A stretch of 64,000 nucleotides of DNA from Bradyrhizobium lablabi (GTDB taxonomy: Bacteria > Pseudomonadota > Alphaproteobacteria > Rhizobiales > Xanthobacteraceae). Numbering within the stretch: the first letter of the stretch is position 1; each line of letters opens with the position of its first letter. The notes below the pieces were generated by a model. That model saw only the letters and a program-made list of their open reading frames with translations. It did no database searches and was not told the origin of the DNA. Below, piece by piece: positions 54,201 through 61,869 of this stretch. The translations under genes and the position numbers were made by a program. Location: contig NZ_LT670844.1 in the NCBI RefSeq assembly GCF_900141755.1, forward strand, positions 4,650,001 to 4,714,000. The letters run 5' to 3'.

Positions 54201-54399
54201 CGCGTTCATCCTCGGGGTGTTGCCGCTCGTGGTCTCGACCGGCTCGGGATCGGAAATGCGTCAGGCGGTCGGCGTCGCCGTGTTCTTCGGCATGTTGGGA
54301 GTGACCTTGTTCGGGTTGGTCTTCACGCCGATCTTCTACATGATCGTGCGCAACCTGGCCGACGGGAAGCACGGCAAAAAGCCGGTGGCGGTCGGCTAG
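51241..54399 (+). CDS. RND multidrug efflux permease (HAE1/AcrB type)
   Basis: 1052 aa, the usual length. 12 membrane helices in two halves, large periplasmic loops, N-terminal MNLGQLSINRPILAMVLSIVLL. The proton-relay aspartate pair is present in TM4 (GIVVDDAIVVVENVER). Also GFIPAQDRGYIIVSVQLPGAASL. It extrudes lipophilic drugs or toxic metabolites with proton import. No outer-membrane factor gene and no local repressor follow, so it probably uses a shared TolC-like channel. Confidence 0.95.
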   Translation: MNLGQLSINRPILAMVLSIVLLIVGAIAYTTLPVAEYPQVVPPTVVVTTQYPGASAQTVSDTVAAPIEQQINGVEDMLYLYSQATSNGQLTITVTFKLGTDLDKAQVLVQNRVAIAQPQLPEEVQRNGVVTRKNSPDILMVVFMLSPDDTFDQLYISNYALLQVRDQLLRLDGIGDIQIFGARDYSMRLWLDPDKIANLGLTAGDVLAAIRAQNLQITGGQLAAPPIADRSFQPNLTFTGRLKDIQQFEDILVKAGAEGRTVRLRDVARIELGALDYTTNSFLLRKTAVAMLVTQRPGSNALATAKNISDAMVRLKADFPKGLDYNIGYNPTEFIAQSVSELIKTIYEAMLLVVIVVLVFLQGWRPAIIPIVAIPVSLVGTFAAMAALGFAINNLTLFGLVLAVGIVVDDAIVVVENVERHLRDGMSRRDAALKTMEEVGGALVSIALVLCAVFVPTAFLGGISGQFFQQFAVTIAVATAISCFCSLTLSPALASQILQPHEEKRPPANWNFIGRAWEKFTTLFNRGFDRASHLYGSAANFVIRHSALMLLLYLALIGSAGWLLATTPQGFIPAQDRGYIIVSVQLPGAASLARTTEIVRQIEKIALDTPGIIRVAVFAGLSGATRTQASNSAALFPVFEEPAVRLKQGLTAAKITSELRKRLSALEGAFIIVIPPPSIPGIGTGGGFTMRIQDRQGRGPDLLAKATDELVAAARRTPGLTSVFSPYTANTPQTFVDIDRIKAQKLGVPIQNVTDAIEIYFGSAYVNDFNILGRTYHVTAQADLPFRKETADLARLRTRNAAGDMVQLGSVVNFQDISGPDRVARYNLYPAAELQGDTTPGTSSATAIDIMKRLAAETLPSGFSFEWTDLSYQQVTGGNQGLYVFPICVLFVYLVLAAQYGSWTLPFAVILIVPMCLLAATLGVRIMGQDVNILTQIGFVVLVGLAAKNAILIVEFARDIELEGRDRLEAVIEACRLRLRPILMTSFAFILGVLPLVVSTGSGSEMRQAVGVAVFFGMLGVTLFGLVFTPIFYMIVRNLADGKHGKKPVAVG

Positions 54400-54477
54400 C
54401 GGCCGACGATCATCAATTCGCTGCTGCGGTGCCCGTAGATACTATTGGCTTAGTTCAAATAGATGGGCGACCTTAGG

Positions 54478-54492
54478 GTTATAAAATAATAT
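54478..54492 (+). promoter_or_regulatory. AT-rich promoter-like patch
   Basis: A run rich in A and T (TTATAAAATAATAT) stands out 31 bp before the next start codon in otherwise GC-rich DNA. It may hold a -10 element for the binding-protein gene. The -35 region is not clear. Confidence 0.3.
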
Positions 54493-54522
54493 CGTGCTCA
54501 GAACAGAGCAGGGGAGTCGGAC

Positions 54523-55719
54523 ATGAAATCGCAATTGTTGTACGCGGCCGTCGCGGCGTGCGCATTGTTGCTTGCGGGGCCAGCATCGGCACAGGGTGTA
54601 AAAATCGGCATCCTGAACGATCAGTCCGGGGTCTACGCGGATTACGGCGGCAAATATTCCTTCGAGGCGGCCAAGATGGCGGTCGAGGATTTTGGCGGCA
54701 GCGTGCTCGGCCAGAAGATCGAGGTGATCACCGCCGACCACCAGAACAAGCCCGATCTCGCAACCTCGATCGCGCGGCGCTGGTATGAGGTCGAAGGCGT
54801 CGACATGATCACCGAACTGACGACGTCCTCGGTCGCGCTCGCCATTCACGAACTATCGAGGCAGATGAAGAAGATCGACATCGTCGTCGGCGCGGCGACC
54901 TCGCGCCTGACCGGCGATGCCTGCCAGCCTTACGGCTTTCACTGGGCCTATGATACCCATGCGCTCGCGGTCGGTACCGGCGGCGCGCTGGTCCAGGCCG
55001 GCGGCGACACCTGGTTCTTCATGACCGCCGACTACGCCTTCGGCTATGCGCTCGAAAAAGACACCAGCGATCTCATCAAGGAAAAAGGCGGCAAGGTGCT
55101 GGGGTCGGTGCGCATCCCGCTGAACTCGTCGGATTTTTCCTCGTTCCTGCTGCAGGCGCAAAGCTCGAAGGCAAAAATCATCGGGCTCGCCAATGCCGGC
55201 CTCGACACCACCAACTCGATCAAGCAGGCGGCGGAGTTCGGCATCGTCAAGGGTGGCCAGAAACTCGCCGGGCTATTACTGACACTGGCCGAAGTCCACG
55301 GCCTCGGTCTGGAAGCCGCCCAAGGCCTGGTGTTGACGGAAGGTTTTTATTGGGATCATGACGACAAGACCCGCGAGTTTTCGGAGCGCTTCTTCAAGCG
55401 GACCGGCCGCATGCCGAACATGATTCAGGCTGGTACCTATTCGGCGACGCTGCAATATCTGAAGGCGGTGAAAGCTGCTGGCAGCAAGGACACCGAGGCG
55501 GTTGCGGCGAAACTGAAGGAGCTGCCGGTCGACGACATGTTCGCCCAGGGCGGCAAGGTCCTCCCCAACGGCCGTATGGTGCACGACCTCTATCTGTTCG
55601 AGGTCAAGAAGCCGTCGGAGTCCAAGAAGCCTTGGGACTATTACAAGCAACTCGCCGTGGTGCCGGGCGACAAGGCGTTCCTCTCGGCCAAGGATAGCGG
55701 CTGTCCGCTGACGAAATAG
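54523..55719 (+). CDS. ABC transporter substrate-binding protein (LivK type)
   Basis: 398 aa with a Sec signal (MKSQLLYAAVAACALLLAG to about ASAQG). Type I binding fold: VKIGILNDQSGVYADYGGKYSFEAAKMAVEDFGGSVLGQKIEVI, DHQNKPDLATSIARRWYEVEGVDMI. GGGGAG upstream of the ATG. Paired cysteines (near 135 and the C-terminal region) may form a disulfide. No permease gene is adjacent; this is the fourth binding protein of this family in the window, only one of which has a local permease. Ligand unknown. Confidence 0.9.
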   Translation: MKSQLLYAAVAACALLLAGPASAQGVKIGILNDQSGVYADYGGKYSFEAAKMAVEDFGGSVLGQKIEVITADHQNKPDLATSIARRWYEVEGVDMITELTTSSVALAIHELSRQMKKIDIVVGAATSRLTGDACQPYGFHWAYDTHALAVGTGGALVQAGGDTWFFMTADYAFGYALEKDTSDLIKEKGGKVLGSVRIPLNSSDFSSFLLQAQSSKAKIIGLANAGLDTTNSIKQAAEFGIVKGGQKLAGLLLTLAEVHGLGLEAAQGLVLTEGFYWDHDDKTREFSERFFKRTGRMPNMIQAGTYSATLQYLKAVKAAGSKDTEAVAAKLKELPVDDMFAQGGKVLPNGRMVHDLYLFEVKKPSESKKPWDYYKQLAVVPGDKAFLSAKDSGCPLTK

Positions 55720-55721
55720 AT

Positions 55722-55840
55722 GTCGTCCTGGCGAACGCCGGGACCCATAACCACCGAATTTGCTATTTTAAAAGCTGGAGCACCAGCTCAGCATAACCAC
55801 GAACATTTGTGGTTGGGTCCCGGCTCAAGGCCGGGACGAC
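55722..55840. repeat. Palindromic repeat (gtcgtccygg...gggacgac type)
   Basis: Left arm from gtcgtcctggcgaacgccggg to accac and right arm from gtggttgggtcccgg to cgggacgac are imperfect inverted copies, about 50 bp apart. It lies in the convergent gap between the binding-protein gene and the COG4705 gene, 3 bp after the stop of the former. Confidence 0.75.
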
Positions 55841-55845
55841 GTATA

Positions 55846-56592
55846 TCATCGTTCCGCGGGCACCAGCTGCGCCTTCGGTTCTCGCCACATCGCAAGCAGC
55901 GCAACGAACAGGGTGCCGGTGACGAGCGTACCCAGCGGAAGCCCGAGCATATGGCGGCCGGCCTCGTAATCTCCGACGGCCGTGCCGGCCGCCCTGACCA
56001 TCACGATGGTCAGCCAGTAATACGGCAACGACCGGAGCAATCCGTTGCGGGCGATCACAAACAGCAGTGCCAGGATGGGAACCAGCAGCAGAGCGGCTCC
56101 GCCGTCGCCAAGTCCGAGATTGTGCGAGCAGTAATCGCCGATCACGGTCCCGAGCGTGCCGGCGATGAACATGCTGACCCAATAGCCCGCGTCCGCGCGA
56201 AGCACCGTATCCGAGGCGGAGTCTTTGGTGGATTGCTCGCGCCATGCGAACTGCCAGCTTGCAAACAGCGCGATGACGAGGGCCGCGGTCAAGCCGGCCA
56301 TCACCAACTCCCGCGGAATTTTCATATCGCCCTGGGCGAAGTCGGCAAAATTCGTCGCCGCGGTTCTGACGATGATGATCGCGGTCCAGTAATACACTTG
56401 GTGGACGGAGCGGTCGAAGCGCTCGGTGACGAGGACGATGGCGAGCGCGAGCGCGAGATACGGCAATCCGGCGACGTGTCCCAATCCCAGATTATGCGCA
56501 AAGAGATCGCCCATGTTGGCGCCGAAGATGCTGGCAAGGCAGAGCGCGGCCCAATAGCGCGCGCCGAGTGTCGGCAGATGAATTTGTTGCAT
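55846..56592 (-). CDS. COG4705-type integral membrane protein with internal duplication
   Basis: 248 aa, about seven or eight hydrophobic segments, few charged residues between them. The two halves repeat each other: ARYWAALCLASIFGANMGDLFAHNLGLG (about 11-38) against AGYWVSMFIAGTLGTVIGDYCSHNLGLG (second half), and VYYWTAIIIVRTAATNFADF against PYYWLTIVMVRAAGTAVGDY. This is the pattern of an uncharacterised membrane-anchored family. Conserved Asp, His and Asn in GD..xHNLGLG could line a pathway or bind an ion. No function is known. Confidence 0.7.
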   Translation of the reverse strand: MQQIHLPTLGARYWAALCLASIFGANMGDLFAHNLGLGHVAGLPYLALALAIVLVTERFDRSVHQVYYWTAIIIVRTAATNFADFAQGDMKIPRELVMAGLTAALVIALFASWQFAWREQSTKDSASDTVLRADAGYWVSMFIAGTLGTVIGDYCSHNLGLGDGGAALLLVPILALLFVIARNGLLRSLPYYWLTIVMVRAAGTAVGDYEAGRHMLGLPLGTLVTGTLFVALLAMWREPKAQLVPAER

Positions 56593-56857
56593 GGGGACCG
56601 TCTGATTTCGAATGGCTGGTTTTAGGTAGGCATCGGGATGAACGCGCGGGAAACTAATCCATGAAGCATCAAAATGGCCTCGGCAAGGTCGCGCAAGTCA
56701 CTATGGCGTTTTTGACTGACTAAAATTGCGGCGACACCGGATGTTTCATGCGGCTGTTCTGGAACGCCGGCATCGTTTTCCTGCCGCATAGGATCGCGAA
56801 GCATCCCTTAAGAGGCCACAGGAGAGCGGCAACAAGGTGTGATGCCACGGACCTTTG

Positions 56858-57592
56858 ATGTTGCGTAAATCGACAATGATCGCTGTTGCCACGGTTTTGT
56901 TGGTGCGCCCGGCGCTCGCCGGACCTCCTTACGTGTCCGACGATCCCGAACCGACCGATTACAAGCACTTCGAAATCTACACGTCCACCAACGGCACCGC
57001 CACGCGCGGCGACATCGGCGGCGCGTCGGGGATCGATTTCAACTACGGTGCCGCGCCCGATCTCCAATTGACGGCGACGTTACCTTTCGCCTTCGACAAT
57101 CCCGCCGCGGGTAACGCCAGTTTCGGCCCGGGCAATATCGAACTCGCCGCAAAATACCGCTTTCTGCACCAGGACTCCTTCGGTCTCGACGTCAGCGTAT
57201 TCCCGCGGGTGTTTCTGCCGAGCCCCACCAAAAACATCGGCAATAACGCCCCCTCGCTATTGCTGCCCGTATGGGTGCAGAAGGATTGGAACGGGGGATG
57301 GTCCGCCTTCGGCGGCGGCGGCTGTGTGATTAGTCCCCGCCCAGCGCAGGACTTTTGCCTGACTGGCGGCGTTGTCACCTACCAGTTGCTGCCCAAGCTG
57401 CAGCTCGGCGTCGAACTGTTCCACCAGACCGCCGACGGCAGTGGAACGCCGGCGACCTCGAGCATCGGGCTCGGCGCCCGCTACGACATCAGCGACACCT
57501 ACCATTTGCTCGGCTACATCAGGCGGGGAATCGAGAACACCAACGAGACCGATCAATATTCCTGGTACACGTCGGTGCTTTTCACGTTCTGA
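56858..57592 (+). CDS. Secreted MetA-like outer membrane beta-barrel protein
   Basis: 244 aa from the ATG at 56858. Signal peptide about 1-23 (ending ALAGPP). The mature part has alternating hydrophobic strands and a C-terminal aromatic (LFTF), typical of an outer-membrane barrel, and begins PPYVSDDPEPTDYKHFEIYTSTNGT as in MetA-type transporters linked to aromatic degradation clusters. The exact role (channel for a hydrophobic compound) is inferred from family. It is divergent from the COG4705 gene. Confidence 0.75.
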   Translation: MLRKSTMIAVATVLLVRPALAGPPYVSDDPEPTDYKHFEIYTSTNGTATRGDIGGASGIDFNYGAAPDLQLTATLPFAFDNPAAGNASFGPGNIELAAKYRFLHQDSFGLDVSVFPRVFLPSPTKNIGNNAPSLLLPVWVQKDWNGGWSAFGGGGCVISPRPAQDFCLTGGVVTYQLLPKLQLGVELFHQTADGSGTPATSSIGLGARYDISDTYHLLGYIRRGIENTNETDQYSWYTSVLFTF

Positions 57593-57635
57593 GGATTTGC
57601 CAAGTTTAGGTTAAAGCGGCAGCGGCGATCGATTA

Positions 57636-57778
57636 CTTCTCCCTCTCCCCGCCCTTCGCGGGGAGAGGGCTGGGGTGAGGGGCTGCTTCCGCAAATTGCG
57701 AACTTAGTTGTGTGCGGCGACTCCCCCTCACCCGGATTGCTTCGCAATCCGACCTCTCCCCGCAAGCGGGGCGAGGTG
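57636..57778. repeat. Palindromic repeat pair (ctctcccc/ggggagag type)
   Basis: Two units, ctccctctccccgcccttcgcggggagagggctggggtgagggg and ccctcacccggattgcttcgcaatccgacctctccccgcaagcggggcgaggtg, nearly the same as those at 9248-9395. It lies in the convergent gap between the barrel gene and the SDR gene. Confidence 0.8.
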
Positions 57779-57819
57779 AGTGAGACTCGCGCGCCGCTCC
57801 AATTCAAAACCATCATGCT

Positions 57820-58620
57820 CTACCCCCGCCGCACGCTGGCGCCGCCGTCGACCGGCAGCGTCACGCCAGTGATAAAATTGGCCTCGTCGGATGCCAGGAA
57901 CAAAGCGGCGTTGGCGACGTCCCAGCCGGTGCCCATCTTCCTGCGCAGCGGGACTTTGGCGTCGCGCTCGGCTTCGACCTCGGCGCGGCTTTTGTTGAAT
58001 TCGCGGGCGCGGGTATCGACCGCCATCGGCGTATTCATCAGCCCGGGCAGAATGACATTGGCGCGGATGCCGTATTCCGCGTTCTGGTAGGCGAGCTGCT
58101 CGGTGAAGGCGATCATTGCCGCTTTGGTCGCCTTGTAGGCGACGTAAGGATAGGTGGTGATCGCCGCCATCGAGGAGATGTTGATGATGGTGCCGCTTTG
58201 TTGTTTCCGCATGATCGGGATCACGTGCTTGGCCGCAAAAATGCAGCTCTTGAGATTGATCGCGACGCAGCGCTCCAGCGCCTCCTCGGTGATGTCGAGC
58301 AGCCCGGCGTCGCCGCCGGCGAGACTGACACCGACATTGTTGTGCAGGATGTCGATGCGGCCCCAGCGCGAAAGCGTATCTTCGGCCATCGCCTTGAGCT
58401 CGGCATTTTTGGTGACGTCGGCCCTGAAGGCCGCCGCCGTGCCGCCCTTGGCGGCAATCATATCAACCGTCTCCTGCGCCGATTCGAGACGATGATCGAC
58501 ACAAAGCACGCGAGCGCCTTCGCGCGCAAAAGTCAGCGCCGTGGCGCGGCCGTTACCCATGCCTTCGCCGGGGCTCTGGCCGGCGCCGACGACGATGGCG
58601 ATACGATCTTTCAAACGCAT
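57820..58620 (-). CDS. SDR family oxidoreductase
   Basis: 266 aa. The nucleotide-binding segment reads VVGAGQSPGEGMGNGRATAL, a longer glycine loop than usual but found in some SDRs. NNVGVSLAGGD, NISSMAAITT and YKATK supply the catalytic core. It begins 1 bp after the CMD-family gene stop, so the two are translationally coupled. Substrate unknown; the SDR + CMD pair occurs in aromatic, steroid or cyclic ketone degradation clusters. Confidence 0.9.
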   Translation of the reverse strand: MRLKDRIAIVVGAGQSPGEGMGNGRATALTFAREGARVLCVDHRLESAQETVDMIAAKGGTAAAFRADVTKNAELKAMAEDTLSRWGRIDILHNNVGVSLAGGDAGLLDITEEALERCVAINLKSCIFAAKHVIPIMRKQQSGTIINISSMAAITTYPYVAYKATKAAMIAFTEQLAYQNAEYGIRANVILPGLMNTPMAVDTRAREFNKSRAEVEAERDAKVPLRRKMGTGWDVANAALFLASDEANFITGVTLPVDGGASVRRG

Positions 58621-58621
58621 G

Positions 58622-59176
58622 TCAGGTCACTCCCGGGATCGGGTACTGTTGCAGTACCTCTTTATAATAGGGTTCGTTATCGATTTTCATGGTGGCGAGT
58701 ACGCGCACGACCGCGCAATAGAAGGCGATGGTGAGCACGAGATCGGTCATGAGTTCGTCCGAGAGCGATTTTTTGATCTCGGCGAAGGTAGCTTCCGACA
58801 TCGCCAGCTCGCGCACCATCTCGCGCGCGCCTTTCAGGGTCGCCTTGGCCAGCGGCTCGAGTTGGGAGGTCTTGCCTTCGGTCTCGGCCATCATGTCCGC
58901 AATATCCGCGTCGGTAACGCCGAATTCCTTGCCGATCTTCACATGATGGGTGAATTCATATTCCGATTTTTCCAGCCAGCCGACCTGCAGGATAGCGAGC
59001 TCGCGCAGCCGCGGGTCGAGCTTGCTCTTGAAGCGGATGTAGCCGCCGATGCCGTTGAAGGCCCGCGCCATGTCGGGCGAGTTGACCAAAAGCTTGTGCA
59101 GATTGGTGTTGCGCTTGAGCATGTCGCGATATTCGGGCGCGACCTGGTCGGCCTCGAGATAGGGCAGGCGGGCCAT
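58622..59176 (-). CDS. Carboxymuconolactone decarboxylase family protein, no CxxC
   Basis: 184 aa from the ATG at 59176 (AGGGAGA upstream). CMD helical fold: ADQVAPEYRDMLKR, HKLLVNSPDMARAFNGIGGYIRF, LDPRLRELAILQVGWLEKSEYEFTHHVKIGKEFGVTDADIADM. The redox CxxC of AhpD proteins is replaced by residues around EFTHH, so a thiol redox role is unlikely; a lactone decarboxylase-type or ring-modifying role is more likely. First gene of a two-gene unit with the SDR. Confidence 0.85.
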   Translation of the reverse strand: MARLPYLEADQVAPEYRDMLKRNTNLHKLLVNSPDMARAFNGIGGYIRFKSKLDPRLRELAILQVGWLEKSEYEFTHHVKIGKEFGVTDADIADMMAETEGKTSQLEPLAKATLKGAREMVRELAMSEATFAEIKKSLSDELMTDLVLTIAFYCAVVRVLATMKIDNEPYYKEVLQQYPIPGVT

Positions 59177-59528
59177 CTTGTTCGTTCTCCCTTGATGTAG
59201 TCGGCGGCCTCGGCAATCCCGTTCCGGGCTTGCTGGCGCGCCGCGGCTTCCCGGTCGTTTGGCCGGGGCCGTAGCAGACTTCCGCCTTTCGACCCATCCC
59301 GTATATTGACGCCAGTGTATTCTGGTAGGTAACAATGAGCACTCGTCAATCGACCTTAGGTTATGTTTTTAGCCGACGGTTTCCCTGAGATCATCAAGGG
59401 GGCACCGTGAACGCATTGATTATTCGGCGGCGCCAGGGCTTTCGCAAGTCTTCCCTTCCGCAAGTCTTCCGACGTCGCCTCTTTGACCCTTGCCGGGAAA
59501 CCCAACGACACAAAGTGGATAAGGCACG
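59177..59528. other. 352-bp divergent gap, nothing conclusive
   Basis: Holds the promoters of the CMD gene (minus) and opgC gene (plus). A 14-bp imperfect palindrome CCAGTGTATTCTGG lies at 59310-59323, and a tandem of cgcaagtcttcc occurs twice near 59446-59470. No gene is seen. Confidence 0.5.
59310..59323. promoter_or_regulatory. Short palindromic motif near CMD/SDR promoter
   Basis: CCAGtgtattCTGG (4-bp arms) about 134 bp upstream of the CMD start. It could be an operator for a TetR-type regulator not encoded nearby. Weak. Confidence 0.25.
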
Positions 59529-60716
59529 ATGGCCGATCAGGATCTAGAACCTCTCTCACTTGCCGTCGAGCGTGACCTCCGGCTCGATCTCTTCCGCGGC
59601 ATCGGGCTGTGGATGATATTTCTCGATCACATTCCGCACGACGTGGTCGCCTGGCTGACGCTGCGCAATTACGGCTTCAGCGATGCGGCCGAGTTCTTCG
59701 TGTTCATTTCCGGCTATCTTGCCGGCTACATCTACGGTCCGATTGTGCGCGGTGGCCAATTTCTCGCCGCCACCAAGCGGTTATTGATGCGAGCCTGGCA
59801 GATGTACGTCGCCCACATCATGCTGTTCCTGCTCTTTACCGCGCAGATCGCCCGTACGGTCAGGAAATTCGACAACCCGATGTATGAGGATGAATTCAAT
59901 GTTCATAATTTTCTCCAGCACCCCGACGTGCTGATCGGGCAGGCGCTCTCGCTGCGCTACAAGCCGGTCAATCTCGACGTGCTGCCGCTGTATATATCGC
60001 TGATGCTGGCTGCACCGCTGATCCTGTGGGGTCTGACGCGACGCCCGAACCTGACCTTGCTTGGCTCGGCTATCCTGTACGTTTTGGCGCGCTGGTTCGA
60101 CTGGAATTTCGCCTCGTATCCGCCCGGTACAACCTGGTACTTCAATCCGTTTGCCTGGCAATTGATGTTTGTATTCGCGGCATGGTGCGGCGTCGGAGGC
60201 GTAGCCAAGCTCCAGTTCGTGATCCAGTCTCGCGTGGCGCTGGCAGTGGCCATTGCGTGGATTATCTTTGCGCTGCTGATCGTGATGACCTGGCACAGCG
60301 CGTTCCTGGAATCGTTGGTGCCGAAATGGATGATCAAGGCGATCTATCCAATTGATAAGACCGATCTCGATATGCTGCGCTTCACGCACTTCCTCGCGCT
60401 GGCGCTCGTGGTCTCGCGATATCTCCCGCGCCATTGGGCGCCGCTCACCTCCAAATGGCTGCGTCCGGTGATCCTGTGCGGTCAGCATTCGCTGCCGATC
60501 TTCTGCTTCGGCGTATTCCTGTCCTTTGGAGCGCATTGGATCCTGATGCAGTACACCAGGGGCGTCTGGGAGCAACTTGTCGTCAGCGCCGCCGGCATCC
60601 TGATCATGATCGCGCTCGCATGGCTTCTGGATCGGGCGGCGAAGGTCCCCAATTTGTTCGTCGATGCGAGCGAGTTCGGAGCAACCAAGGCGGCGATCGA
60701 GCCCGGGAAAGCGTGA
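59529..60716 (+). CDS. opgC: OpgC family membrane acyltransferase
   Basis: 395 aa, about 10 membrane helices. N-terminal RDLRLDLFRGIGLWMIFLDHIPHDVVAWLTLRNYGFSDAAEFFVFISGYLAGYIYG is the OpgC/acyltransferase-3 hallmark, with RD, FLDH and SGY positions conserved. OpgC transfers succinyl groups to periplasmic glucans (osmoregulated) in alphaproteobacteria. The family assignment is strong; the acceptor in this organism is inferred. It lies alone on the plus strand. Confidence 0.9.
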   Translation: MADQDLEPLSLAVERDLRLDLFRGIGLWMIFLDHIPHDVVAWLTLRNYGFSDAAEFFVFISGYLAGYIYGPIVRGGQFLAATKRLLMRAWQMYVAHIMLFLLFTAQIARTVRKFDNPMYEDEFNVHNFLQHPDVLIGQALSLRYKPVNLDVLPLYISLMLAAPLILWGLTRRPNLTLLGSAILYVLARWFDWNFASYPPGTTWYFNPFAWQLMFVFAAWCGVGGVAKLQFVIQSRVALAVAIAWIIFALLIVMTWHSAFLESLVPKWMIKAIYPIDKTDLDMLRFTHFLALALVVSRYLPRHWAPLTSKWLRPVILCGQHSLPIFCFGVFLSFGAHWILMQYTRGVWEQLVVSAAGILIMIALAWLLDRAAKVPNLFVDASEFGATKAAIEPGKA

Positions 60717-60749
60717 TCCCGGTCAGTCAGGTTGCGGCACGACGAGCCA

Positions 60750-61238
60750 TTATAGTTTGTGGCCTTTCTGACGCAGCGCTTCGGTCAAACGGGCGCGTAA
60801 ATCCTCGGCTGCCTTGCGGCTCGCATCCTGGCCGACCTGGTTCGTCTGCTGCGTGAGAGCCGGCGTCTTTTCGAGAAGCTTTTGTCCGACCGGCTGACGA
60901 TAGAATGCCTCAATTTCTCGTAGCTCGCCCACCGTAAAATTGTTGGCATAGACGGCGGCGACGTCGTCGACCATCGCCGCATAATAAGGCTTAAACGCAT
61001 CCTCGATCATCGGCATCATCGCATCGTAATCGCGTTCAATCTCCGGCCTGTCCTGGACCAGTGCAGGCTTGAGGGTCAAAAGGATCGCCGGCAGGAGCGC
61101 CTTGTATTGTTCGGCCAACTTCATTGTCGTCACCAGGCTGCGCGCCGCGGTCATGGTGTCAGGTGAGGGCGTTTGCGCGGGTGCAGCGCAAATTGAGAAG
61201 AGAAGCAGGCTGGCGACGATCAATGGGCGTCCGGACAT
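60750..61238 (-). CDS. DUF2059 domain secreted protein
   Basis: 162 aa. Sec signal peptide (MSGRPLIVASLLLFSICAAPAQ). The DUF2059 core is helical (FKPYYAAMVDDVAAVYANNFTVGELREIEAFYRQPVGQKLLEKTPAL), a pattern common to periplasmic proteins of unknown function in proteobacteria. No catalytic residue can be named. It lies 34 bp from the opgC stop, convergent with it. Confidence 0.85.
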   Translation of the reverse strand: MSGRPLIVASLLLFSICAAPAQTPSPDTMTAARSLVTTMKLAEQYKALLPAILLTLKPALVQDRPEIERDYDAMMPMIEDAFKPYYAAMVDDVAAVYANNFTVGELREIEAFYRQPVGQKLLEKTPALTQQTNQVGQDASRKAAEDLRARLTEALRQKGHKL

Positions 61239-61398
61239 GAGTACCTCCGATGACGGATCACGCGATTGAAAATTAAGTTTCTGGGCAAGAGCCTCTCGTA
61301 TTCAAGCCTTTTCGCGCGGACCAATCTTGCGAAGGTGCCAGCGGGGTTCGGGTTTGTCCAGACGCGGGCTATTGTAGATTCTTGAGCGCGTGCCTTGG

Positions 61399-61791
61399 TC
61401 AGCCATGGACGAGGCGCCAGAGGATCGCGCCCAGCGCGCCGAGCCAAAGGATCATGGCGGCGCTGGCCTGAATCGCAAAGCCGCGCCCGCGCTTGTTGGC
61501 GGCTTCCGAATAGCCGGTCAGGTAGAGGAAGCGGCCGGCGATCCAGACGAGGCCAAGCACGGCGGCGAACGGGTCGCTGAGATAGATCGCGAACAGCCAG
61601 AGCGAGGGGAGGAAAATCGGCATCCATTCCAGTGTGTTCATCTGCACGCGAAACACCCGCTCGAAATCGGGATTGCCCGAGATGGCCGGCACTTTGATGC
61701 CGAATTTGGCACGTGCCTTCGACACCTGAATGGTGGTGAAGAAATAAAACAGGATAGCGAGGCAAGTGACGAGCGCCGTGAAGTGATACAT
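61399..61791 (-). CDS. MAPEG family membrane protein
   Basis: 130 aa with four membrane helices, the MAPEG size and layout. Key segment GNPDFERVFRVQMNTLEWMPIFLPSLW carries the ERVFRVQ.N..E signature that binds glutathione in the eicosanoid/glutathione family, and GRFLYLTGY follows. Bacterial members are glutathione-dependent transferases or peroxidases of unknown substrate. Confidence 0.88.
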   Translation of the reverse strand: MYHFTALVTCLAILFYFFTTIQVSKARAKFGIKVPAISGNPDFERVFRVQMNTLEWMPIFLPSLWLFAIYLSDPFAAVLGLVWIAGRFLYLTGYSEAANKRGRGFAIQASAAMILWLGALGAILWRLVHG

Positions 61792-61826
61792 CGCGAAAAT
61801 CCCCCCTAGAAAAAAGCTAACAGCGC

Positions 61827-61862
61827 CGTCATTCCGGGTTCGCTTCGCGCCCCGGAATGACG
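61827..61862. repeat. Short palindromic repeat (cgtcattccggg type)
   Basis: Truncated member: gccgtcattccgggttcg and cgccccggaatgacg, nearly a simple hairpin. It lies between the AttH-like gene and the MAPEG gene on the same strand. Confidence 0.75.
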
Positions 61863-61869
61863 CCGGGCC

